A stretch of 64,000 nucleotides of DNA from Apium graveolens (taxonomy: Eukaryota; Streptophyta; Magnoliopsida; Apiales; Apiaceae): the NCBI RefSeq assembly GCF_009905375.1, contig NC_133649.1:230615792-230679791 (forward strand). Reading direction: 5' to 3'. The notes under the pieces are model-generated. The model searched no databases, was not told the DNA's origin, and saw only the letters and a program-made list of their open reading frames with translations. Positions 33,251 to 41,782 of this stretch are shown in pieces. The first letter of the stretch is position 1, and each line of letters begins with the position of its first letter. The translations under genes and the position numbers were made by a program.

Positions 33251-36015
33251 ATGAAGCTTTACTTGACTGAACAAAACGATCAGGGAGGTGATTTAGGTGG
33301 AATTTTGGACCCCGAAGAAAGAAAGCGTTTTATAAATTTCTTTTTGATGACTCGTATCCCTCGCCAGCACCCAGTGGTATGTAATTGCATCCTCTTTAGC
33401 AATTTTAAGCTTGCCTACCCTCAGATTTTGAATTAATGTATCTTTAGGTTTTTATCCATATTATATATACTATGTCTCCTTGTTTCTTTTTGAAAGTTTT
33501 TCTTGTATAAAAGTCATTGTAATAGTTCTAGTGCCATGAATTTACGTTACTGCAATGGGCTTCGGCGTGGCTTGAATGTGTCATTTTTTACAACAATGTT
33601 CACCTTGCCAGCATCATTTAAAAATTGTAATGTATTTTGTGAAGAAATCTTGTCTGATTTATTAATTTAACTAAATAGGGCGATTGATTCTAGTGGTTGG
33701 ACTGGAAGGGAACCTCGGTAGATTTGGTATTATTTCTACATTATATATGCATGGGTACCCAGGTAAACAAGTTGAATTATCAGTTAAAATCTAGCTTGGG
33801 AAGTGGTTCCTAGTTGTTTTTGCATTTTACAAAGGAGCAAACTTTTTCTTTACTGTTATAAAGCTAAACATGTTAATTAAGTTACCCGCAAAAGTTTAGA
33901 GTTTATTCAGACTAATTCCGATGTAATAATTGTGAAGAAGAAACTGTGAAGAAGAAATTGTGATTTTGTATAAAAATATTTAATACAAAGTTGTTTGGTT
34001 GAGAGTACTACTTAAACAACAAATTTGATGTTAAACTAATTCAGCCTGCTAAGCTCCTTAAACTAGGCATAAGTTAGTACTTGGTTAGAATAATTCAATT
34101 TTTGATATTAATCTTTGCATATTGTGATTACAGTATGCTCATATTAAGGATCACATATATATTGCGACTGCAGCCTTAAAATTCTAATTGTAAAATATAA
34201 CTTCAATAATTCTATATGATTAGAATTTAACACTCATACAGGCTACAAATTATATATTGCCAAATATTAGATCAATAGTCACTCTCTTTTTATAGGATCT
34301 GTTATGTGATATATATCTATTACCTATAACAGTTGTGTCAAACTGTCAATTACTAAATTAGTGAAAGATCATTTGGAATTCCTAGTTCTTCCTGTTTGTT
34401 GGAGATGGAACTTTAGATGAGGCGAAGAAGATCATGTATAGAGTAGTCCATATACTCTAGAAGAAGCAGATAAAGAATAATATGCATAGTAAAATAGAGA
34501 ATATATCGTCAATATGTAAATAAAGGCTAGAAACAGACATACTAGGAGTAAAGAAACAAAGCATTAGATAAAAATCTATCTCAAAAATTCTATCATTTTG
34601 CTTTTCCAGACTTATGTGATACCAAAGTGCAAGAGTACCTATTTTTCCTTTAAACTCTTCCAATCAGAACACAAGTTTTTAAATATTAATATGGCTTGTC
34701 ATTATGGTACATTAACATTCAACATGTGTGATGTCATAGACGAAATAGATACTCTATGTTATAGGAACCTTTGTTAAAAAGAAATTGACTTGCAGTTCTG
34801 TAACAACCAAATCCCGTATTTGCTTTCCAGCCCATGAAAGACAAATCATTTTTCATTAAACAAATCAATTGATTTCTCTTATAAATATTATGAAGCTTTA
34901 ATATGCCATTTCCCCTTATTAGGAATCGGTCCATGTTCTAAATCAAAATGGTTGACAGGCTTCGGTTGGAACTACCCCACTTGAACCCGCTAAGATATTA
35001 GCAAAAGAAGTACTCAATCTAATACAACTTGTTACTACTGGGCAATAATCTACTAAAAATTATTAAGAAGGCAACTTCATAGATTATATAATGCATACAC
35101 TTGACTGGAAATATTCTCATGATGTCCTTTTTATTTTTATTTTTAAAGCTGCATGAATCTTACAATTACAAAGTACGGTAACGACTGTTTTCTTTGGTGC
35201 TTTATTCTAGTAAAGTGTTGTGAGGATATAAATTTTTTACATCAAGTGTTCTTAATTTTATATATGTAACTTTTTCCTAGTGGATATAGACTTAGTTGAA
35301 CATGATTCTCTCAACATGAAGCATCAAGTTGGTGTATTTTAAGTTTCTCTACTCTCATGACTCATCTGTTAATATTTAATCTTATTATTTCAGTTATCTG
35401 TATGTATATCAATGAATAATTTTCCAGTATCAGTTTATACTATTGCACTATTTAATGGCAAGAAAGTTCTTTGTGGTTTTTAACTAATAGGTGAACTGGG
35501 AAAGCCTGCCCAACTGGGAAGAGAAGCAAATGTTCAAACAGTATGTGTATAAACTGGTCTCTTTTTTAAATTACTGTGCCATGGCTTCAGGTTTTATTTG
35601 ATACACATTATATGAACGAAACTAAGTTTTTAAAAATTTCATCTCTTCATAATCTATTTCCGCACTTGGGTCTTAAAATATCCTGACTTGATATATTTCA
35701 GATTCATGGAGGACCATAATACAACAACTTTTACTTTTAAAAGGTAAGATGGTTATTATTTATGTTTGTTCTTTTTTCTTCAATTTTATAACACTTGATC
35801 TCCTTATCCTCTAAAGAATTTGGTACGATAACAATATGCAGGTGACATAAGGGTCTTATCATTTGGTTTTGGTTGTCTCCAGATATTATGACCTTGATGC
35901 ATATCACAGACGTAAACTTGAGAAGCAAATGAAAAAAGGTTTCAAAAAGGTTGTGGACTCAGAACGTGTTGTGTTTAATGATGGTTGTGGACTCACAGAC
36001 GTAAACTCAAAAAGG
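33251..36015 (+). pseudogene. Unrecognised four-exon gene piece inside the Pack-CACTA
   Basis: Four exons keep one reading frame across plausible GT-AG introns: 33251-33376 (42 codons, MKLYLTEQNDQGG to RIPRQHPV, donor GTATGT), 35491-35540 (NWESLPNWEEKQMFK), 35702-35743 (FMEDHNTTTFTFK, donor GTAAGA) and 35883 onward (YYDLDAYHRRKLEKQMKKG). The codon-phase agreement at each junction argues these are true exons of a host gene. I do not recognise the family. The first intron would be about 2.1 kb. After residue KKG the sequence becomes a scrambled duplication and soon runs to a stop near 36031, so the gene is 3'-truncated. Short ORFs within 33400-35480 are intronic noise. Confidence 0.6.
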
Positions 36016-36020
36016 TTTCA

Positions 36021-36210
36021 CCTGTTGTGAATCAGGCTGCAAGTGAAGAAGGAAAGATTAAGTATAGAAATTCTTATGATTGTCTTGTGAAGACGGTGAA
36101 AATTGAAGGATTTAAAGCACTATCAAAGGGGTTCATTCCAACATGGGCAAGGCTTGGTCCATTGCAGTTTGTGTTCTGGGTTTCCTACGAGAAGTTTAGA
36201 CAAATTGCCG
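36021..36210 (+). pseudogene. Captured exon of a UCP3-like mitochondrial carrier
   Basis: Encodes NQAASEEGKIKYRNSYDCL, then EGFKALSKGFIPTWARLGP and FVFWVSYEKFRQIAG. This is the last repeat of a mitochondrial substrate carrier, closest in my knowledge to the plant uncoupling-protein-3 type (FPTWARLGPWQFVFWVSYEKF). The family exchanges anions or metabolites across the inner mitochondrial membrane. Only about 63 codons of a roughly 300-residue protein are present. The piece ends in GCCG before GTATGG, a splice-donor-like point. It is a gene fragment without the other membrane segments, so it cannot transport. Confidence 0.82.
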
Positions 36211-36251
36211 GTATGGTTTTAGCTTCTGTTAAGTATTTTTGTTAGTTTTAG

Positions 36252-36450
36252 CTTTGTTGTCATGTATGGTATTTCCGTAGCTGCACTTGGTATGCTGAGT
36301 ACAATTTCCACTGGACTGGCTATTGATGCATATGGTCCTATCAGTGACAATGCCGGAGGCATAGATGAGATGGCAGGCATGAGTCACTGGATTCGTGAAA
36401 GGACTGATGCCCTTGACGCTGCTGGCAACACTGTTGCTGCCATTGGAAAG
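36252..36450 (+). pseudogene. Captured exon of a vacuolar H+-pyrophosphatase
   Basis: Encodes [37 protein letters not shown] and [20 protein letters not shown]. These are diagnostic of the membrane-bound proton-pumping pyrophosphatase of plant vacuoles (usual forms [34 protein letters not shown]). About 66 codons of a roughly 770-residue pump are present. It is preceded by TTTTAG, an acceptor-like end, and followed by GTACAA, a donor-like start. Substitutions A to D and R to W at conserved places suggest relaxed constraint. Confidence 0.88.
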
Positions 36451-36471
36451 GTACAATGATCCTCTCTTAAG

Positions 36472-36535
36472 GAACACCAGATTACATTGCCCCTGAAGTA
36501 GTATTAAGGAGAGGATATGCAATGGAGTGTGACTG
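36472..36535 (+). pseudogene. Captured exon of an NDR-type AGC protein kinase
   Basis: A 64-bp piece reading [22 protein letters not shown]. This is the activation-loop to APE region of NDR/LATS kinases (usual plant form [26 protein letters not shown]). It is preceded by CTCTCTTAAG, an acceptor-like end, and followed by GTAAGT, a good splice donor inside the Trp codon. Only this one exon is present. NDR kinases act in Hippo-like growth signalling; the fragment has no catalytic capacity. Confidence 0.82.
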
Positions 36536-37008
36536 GTAAGTTTTTCAGCGTCGGTAAATCACCCTATTAACACCTTCTTTCTTTGTTTCTACATTCCGAT
36601 TATGCTTCAAACCATTTCAGCTTATAATAACACATGCATACATTTTATGCTAATACATATGTTTTTTTATGAAATTAATGTGTGTAAAATTGTCATAGGT
36701 ATCGAATTTGGATATGTATACACAATATGTTTGATTCAACTGTTTACAGTAGTAAAAGAGGCTAAAACATTAATGTTATCATTATTGTATATCCACTTGT
36801 TCTGTGTTAAGCTGTCTGTGAAATAAATAAGCAACGTTACCCAAATATTTGTTCTGTTCTTTTTTGTTGTTTGATAAATGATGCACTTTTTTTAATTATT
36901 GTTAGTTATTAAATGTCTTTATGAAAAGATAATTTTAAAAATGATTCTATCCCTTTTTTCTTAATGACCATATAAACAATTTTTTAACTCACTTAGTTAA
37001 TATTTCAG

Positions 37009-37127
37009 GGAATAAAGAAGACTTACCAGAGAAAGCTTCACGTGTATAAAAAGGGAAAGGCCCAGATGGTGGAGTCGAGGAGAAAGTGAAGCAAATTCAA
37101 GCATTAGCTTCTAGTAGTACTTTTTAA
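37009..37127 (+). pseudogene. Possible terminal exon of unknown origin in the Pack-CACTA
   Basis: Follows an acceptor-like ATATTTCAG. One frame reads GIKKTYQRKLHVYKKGKAQM and ends at TGA after 26 codons; another reads KGKGPDGGVEEKVKQIQALA and ends SSSTF before TAA. I cannot tell which frame was used or from which gene. The 36540-37000 stretch before it is AT-rich and intron-like, and 37130-37370 is AT-rich and may be a captured 3' untranslated region. Confidence 0.35.
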
Positions 37128-37374
37128 AATTTATAATCTTTGGCTGTTGTTAAGTAAAAAATGTGAACTAGTTTATAGTTAGTTTGGACGTTTAATTTGG
37201 TTGTATATTTGGATGTTTAATATTTGGGCTGGATGCATTATTTTTCAGTTATGAAATTATATAATTGGGATTCTTCAATTTACAGAATATGCATTTCAAT
37301 TTTTTTTGTTAAAGTGTACAATAGCCTCCTAAATTGTTATCATGGTATGTTTAACACGTTTCACTAGGCTAGTT

Positions 37375-37769
37375 ATAATGTTACAACAACTTTTCAAAGT
37401 GTTACATTAGGTTCTATGGGCCCACTTGCCACGTCATCAAGAGAACTCAGCACTGTGTGCCCCACACTTGCCACGTCAGTTAGTGGGTCCCACCGTGGGA
37501 CCCACTTTTTAAAAATATTTTAAAACTCTAAGTTAACATAAAATTAAGTTACACCTGATCTCTCCTTTAGTTGCATTAGCAAGCTATAGTAACATAAAAT
37601 GTGATGTTGCCTTAGGTACTAGAGATGTTAGCTTAGACCCCTAAGGCAACATGGAAAAACCTATCTTTAATAAAATATTACCTTAGCTTATAAATGGGGT
37701 AAAAGCAACATATTTACCCCATACTGCAACGTTTTTTTAATGTTACAATAGGCATTTTATGGTGTAGTG
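37375..37769 (+). repeat. Right terminal and subterminal repeats of the Pack-CACTA
   Basis: Holds ATGTTACAACAAC, GTGTTACATTAGGT, GTTGCATTAG, TAGTAACAT, ATGTTGCCTTAGG, AAGGCAACAT, ATTACCTTAG, AAGCAACAT and ATGTTACAATAGG, then the terminus ending GGTGTAGTG at 37769. The GC-richer section at about 37410-37500 (repeated CACTTGCCACGTCA) is unlike its surroundings. Confidence 0.72.
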
Positions 37770-38293
37770 TTTTAATCTATGTTTTAAATGATTGTTTTTT
37801 ATTTTTCTGAAATAAAATATATTTGTTAACTTTAAATCATATTTTTAAAATATGAAAAAAATCAAACGTCCTATATAATGGGTTTGTATTAGTCGGTTGC
37901 TTTCATACTATTTTTGTATGGTGATTTTTTTTTATATTGATGGAATTTTTTGTGCATATAAGGATTTATTATTATTAATAAGCCGGAGACAATTAAAATT
38001 TGACAAATTTATTTTTTAGTGTATGTACTTATATACATATTAGAAAAATAATTAATATTGACATAAATTAAATAAATAGTTTGACACACATTTAATGCCA
38101 AAAGTATATTTTATGTAACTTTTACGTCAATTTGACATTTTTTTCTAATTTCTACAGTACTTTCCAATACTCTCGTTAGCAAAAACACTTCGTCATATGC
38201 GTAAACTATTTATACTTATATCCTATTACATACAAACTTTGAAAAAAAAATGAAATTATCAGGCCTTTTTAAAGATGTTAAGTGTATAATTTA
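37770..38293. other. AT-rich intergenic DNA between two CACTA elements
   Basis: About 520 bp. I see no ORF, RNA gene or terminus-like sequence. Confidence 0.6.
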
Positions 38294-39231
38294 CACTACA
38301 AGAAAACAAGGCTAAATACAACCGCACAAAATTTTTTTCCTTCCCCTCTCTCTCACTCACCCCTCCTATCTTTTTTTTCCTTCCCCTCTCTCTCACTCAC
38401 CCCCTCCCCCCGAGGTAACGATTTGTTACCAAAATTTTTTATTTTTTAAGTTTAATTCGAATTTGGATTTTTACTTTAGGTTGTTGATTCATGTATTTTG
38501 AAGTGATGTATCATTAGATCGTTGAACAAGGAGTGATACAAAAATATTTCGTGAATTATGGTTAGTTTTTTGAGATTGCCGGGAAAGCTAATGGCCGGAA
38601 TCGGTTAACTTTGTAAAAACACGCGATTGCTTGGTCAGTTTTGAGTGTTTTAAATCTGAAAATCGGACTGAAAATTATATTTTTGGATCGTCGGAGTTTC
38701 CGAAATATGATGGATCTGGGCAAACTCACCTGATTCGGGAAATTTTCCCGTTTCCGGCGAGTTTTTTTTTTAAATCCGGTTTTCGTTATTACAACCGCAT
38801 GCGGTTGAAATTAAGAATCCTATTTTTGATCATTTTCGGTCGAATTTAATTTTTTGGGCGGCTATTTAAAAATTTTCAAAAAATTTAAATTTTCGGGCAG
38901 CTATTTAAATATTTTCAAAAATTTAATTATTTGGGCGGGTGATTCAAATTTTCATTTGAAAAAATTGAAACCCTTCTTTTTTATCTGAAAAAAATAAATT
39001 TGACCGGAATCGGTTATATTTAGTCGGTCGTATTTAAGCGGTTGTATTTAGCCGGTTGTATTTAGTCGGTTGTATTTAGTACTAAATACAACCGGTTTAC
39101 TAAATATGACTCGAGCGAATACAACCGGCCCAAAAACCAGTCGTATTTAGCTAAATACAACCGAAAACGGTCGAATTTAGCTAAATACAACCGATTTTAA
39201 ACCGGTTGTATTTAGCCGTTTTTTTGTAGTG
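38294..39231. mobile_element. Non-autonomous CACTA element, 938 bp
   Basis: Left end CACTACAAGAAAACAAGG; the right end on the minus strand is CACTACAAAAAAACGGC, flanked on both sides by TTA (38291-38293 and 39232-39234). CTAAATACAACCG and its complement CGGTTGTATTTAG occur once at the left and about ten times in the right 220 bp (39010-39225), a classic subterminal array. A 30-bp CT-rich unit (CCTTCCCCTCTCTCTCACTC) is duplicated near 38338-38402. No transposase gene; the 72-codon ORF at 38631 shows no recognisable domain. Confidence 0.88.
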
Positions 39232-39440
39232 TTAGGTTAAACAGGTTGTATTTGATTTTAACTTTATCAGTAGTTTCAACACTACGTAGTGGAAGCAATG
39301 ACGAGAAATATATTAAAAAATATTATTTTTGGTAAGATGACGGGACGAAGAAAAAGAATTTTTTTAATTTAGTGAGAAAAATATAAAAGTTGGATAATAT
39401 GACGGGATCAATTAATATTTATTTAATATTTATTTAACAT

Positions 39441-39980
39441 TATTTTTCAACGATCCAACATTATGGATGTCAATATATATATATATATATATATTAGTGA
39501 TATAACCAAAATTTCATATCAAAATAATTTTATTTGATTTTCCATTTTAACAGTCAACATCAGTTTGACTAGTAAACTAACTAGTGTTTAATCATGATTT
39601 GGTGTTTCGATTATTTTAAAAAATATTTTTCAATGATCCAACCGTATGGATGTCAATAAATATATATATATTAGTGACATAACGAAATTTCATATCAAAA
39701 TATTTTTATTTGGTTTGCCATTTTAACGGTCAAACTGATGTTTGACCAGTACAACTAACTAGTGTTTAATCCTGAATTGGTGTTTCGATTATTTTAAAAA
39801 TATTTTTCAATGATCCAACCTTATGGCTTTCAATATATATATATATATATATATATTAATGATATAACCAAAATTTCATATCAACAAATTTTTATTTGAT
39901 TTGTCATTTTAACAGTCAAGTATGAGTTTGACTAGTACATCTAACTATTGTTTAATCCTAAATTGATGTTTATTTGATGT
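39441..39980. repeat. Three-copy tandem repeat, about 180 bp per unit
   Basis: Units begin TATTTTTCAACGATCC at 39441, TATTTTTCAATGATCC at 39624 and again at 39801. Each contains TATGGATGTCAATA or a variant, an (AT)n microsatellite of varying length, a GATATAACCAAAATTTCAT block and GTTTGACTAGTA. Units differ by scattered substitutions. No coding potential. Confidence 0.85.
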
Positions 39981-40059
39981 TTTAAATAAATGCTGACATT
40001 AATATGGTTGGACCATGAATTTTCATTTTTTTTAAAAAAAATGAAAATAACAAAAATCA

Positions 40060-40514
40060 TGTGCAAATTTATGACGGAATCCGTCATAAATTAGTGACCG
40101 CCAAAAATTTGAGAAAAGTCAAATTTACCGCCAAATAACTTACAACGAATTCTAATTTTCGTCATAAATTGGGCGATTCGATTTTTTCCGTCATAAATAA
40201 TTCGTCGTAAATTTAGATAAAATATTTTTTTATTTAATTTCAAGTTAAAATTTTAAGAAAGATAATTAACTTACGACCTAATTAGACCTAATTAGATTTC
40301 TGTCGTAAGTTGAATGGCTTCGTTCTTCCACGTGGCTGACTCCATCATTTTTTTATTCAATTGATGATAGTTTAATAATAAAATAATCAACTTACGACAG
40401 ACAATGTTTTTCGTCGTAAATAATTACGACGAAAAAGTATTTTCGTCATAAGTTAGGTGCACATTTTTTTCCGCCGTAAGTTGGTCGTCGTAAATGGGCA
40501 GATTTGTTGTAGTG
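40060..40514 (-). mobile_element. Right end of a third CACTA-type element
   Basis: Ends TTTGTTGTAGTG at 40514, i.e. CACTACAACAAATCTGCC on the minus strand. It is preceded by a dense array of TTACGACGAAAA / TTTCGTCGTAAG / GTCATAAATT motifs in both orientations, typical of subterminal repeats. The matching left end with CACTACAACAAATC was not found upstream, so the element may be broken by, or include, the tandem repeat at 39441. It has no gene. Confidence 0.65.
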
Positions 40515-41401
40515 TTTAATTTTTATTATTTTTGATCATTTTTGAAAGGTATAAAAATTGAAGGAAGGAGTGTGGTTAAAAATGAACCGGACGGCTTTTG
40601 TCAAAAGTGTGGCCCATCTAAACAAGTACCTAGAAGATTTACTGAATCATTTCAAGCCCAGGGGTTAGCTGATTATCTGATGTACAGTTACTGTTAACTG
40701 CAACATATATAATAAACGTAAAATCTGCAGGCATTATCTTTTTTGTACAGGAAAATCATATGAAGATTCAAAAGGATCCGTCAAAGGTTTTAAACCATAA
40801 CCTTCTTTGGTAAAGAATTTAGCTTTGCTGTACTCCTAAATTGTTCAATCTCAATCTCATTTGTCAGTGATTTTATTATCAGTTTGTTTCTTTGGAATGA
40901 GACCCTCATTCTCAAACTATAGTATCTAATATTCCTGTATGTCCCAATGTGGGATTGCATTTTATTTTTATTGACACTTGATCTTAATTAGTCACTTTTA
41001 TTCCGTTCATTAATTACCAATAGTCCAGATTCTCATTTTGAATAAACATCTTATTTTAATAATTTATTAACATGCCCTTCATTCTAATATATAATTAAAT
41101 TGATGATAAAGCTAAATATAAATTAACTTCCCTAACATTTTTTTTGTTACCTGAAGGTTTATTTTGTGGCCTTGAACTCTTAATTTGTCAAATCAAGTTT
41201 TCCTATACACATGTTTATATGTAGGTCATTATTTTTTGAAAGGTCACATTTTTAAAAATTTACAATGGGTCCAACTCCCTTAAGATTACATAGTTACAGT
41301 TATAAAGTGCATGAAACTGTGACAGCAGAGATATTGTACTTGAAAGACCGGTAAAAAAGTAGATACTTGCTTCTCATCATTTTTCCTACTACTCTTCTGT
41401 C
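40515..41401 (+). promoter_or_regulatory. Upstream region of the MIR157-like gene
   Basis: About 900 bp without an ORF of note or a transposon end. It precedes the TATA box at 41402 and is the likely promoter of the microRNA gene. I could not assign individual factor sites by eye with confidence. Confidence 0.5.
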
Positions 41402-41409
41402 TATAAATA
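41402..41409 (+). promoter_or_regulatory. TATA box of the MIR157-like gene
   Basis: TATAAATA in CTGTCTATAAATACAGC. Transcription would then start about 30 bp on, near 41435, followed by a CT-rich leader (41440-41515) like many plant 5' leaders. It lies 270 bp before the hairpin on the same strand. Confidence 0.7.
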
Positions 41410-41515
41410 CAGCTCTTGGCATTTAGGAATAGGTCACACCAACCTCTCTAGATTTCTTAACAACACTCTCCCCCTCTCTCTACACCCCAACCCCTCTCTC
41501 GATCTCTCCCTAAAG

Positions 41516-41590
41516 ATGAACACACACCACAAACACACCATATATACTTTAAATTTTCTGTGCGCACAAGCACACACGCATAGTAGTTGA
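41516..41590 (+). CDS. Small ORF in the primary microRNA leader (possible miPEP)
   Basis: The first ATG after the predicted start site opens a 24-codon ORF, MNTHHKHTIYTLNFLC and so on, ending TGA at 41588-41590, about 80 bp before the hairpin. Plant primary microRNAs sometimes encode short regulatory peptides from the first ORF. Nothing in the sequence proves translation; the His/Thr-rich composition may just reflect CACA repeats. Confidence 0.3.
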   Translation: MNTHHKHTIYTLNFLCAQAHTHSS

Positions 41591-41674
41591 AAGTATCAGT
41601 TAGTGTATTATATGCTTGTGTTGTAAAAATGGGGCCTGAGGAGTTAAAGGGCGGGTGGGGGAGAGGGAGGCACT

Positions 41675-41782
41675 GGTGATGTTGTTGACAGAAGATAGAG
41701 AGCACAGATGATGAAGTACATGAATAGCTTGCATCTCACTCCTTTGTGCTCTTTATGCTTCTGTCATCATCCTTAATTCACC
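41675..41782 (+). ncRNA. MIR157: MIR156/157-family microRNA precursor
   Basis: The 5' arm at 41685-41705 reads TTGACAGAAG then ATAGAGAGCAC, the 21-nt mature miR157. The 3' arm at 41746-41769 reads GTGCTCTTTATGCTTCTGTC, pairing with it with only a few mismatches and a bulge. The loop region GATGATGAAGTAC...GCATCTCACTCCTTT resembles known MIR157 precursors, and the stem extends below with GGTGATG facing CATCATCC / TTCACC. miR156/157 guides cleavage of SPL transcription factor mRNAs and controls the juvenile-to-adult change. Mature sequence, star arm and loop all fit, so this is probably a functional gene. The minus-strand ORF across it is a shadow. Confidence 0.95.

Larger units (their letters stand above)
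32192..37769 (+). mobile_element. Gene-fragment-carrying CACTA element (Pack-CACTA)
   Basis: Left end CACTTCACCATATATAGCC at 32192; the right end reads, on the minus strand, CACTACACCATAAAATGCC from 37769. The first 29 bases of the two ends match at about 22 positions and are flanked by TTT on both sides, the 3-bp duplication typical of CACTA elements. Both ends are rich in related subterminal units (TGTTACCTTAG, GTTGCATTAG, GCAACAT in both senses) at 32230-32380 and 37375-37750. No transposase is visible. The interior holds a multi-exon gene piece and fragments of three other host genes, all on the plus strand. It would be mobilised in trans. Confidence 0.78.

Noticed and set aside
34457..34934. 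Two minus-strand ORFs of 66-68 codons
   Set aside because: They lie in the first intron of the captured gene piece, have no domain and normal chance length.
32192..37769. Helitron as the carrier of the captured gene pieces
   Set aside because: Matching inverted ends with a 3-bp TTT duplication and subterminal words fit CACTA; no Helitron-type TC start with CTRR hairpin end was seen.
39280..39300. CACTACGTAGTGG as the left end of the third CACTA element
   Set aside because: It is a self-palindrome and the bases after it do not match the right terminus at 40514.
41457..41705. 82-codon minus-strand ORF across the microRNA locus
   Set aside because: It is the shadow of the CT-rich leader and hairpin; no protein domain, and the plus-strand microRNA explains the sequence.
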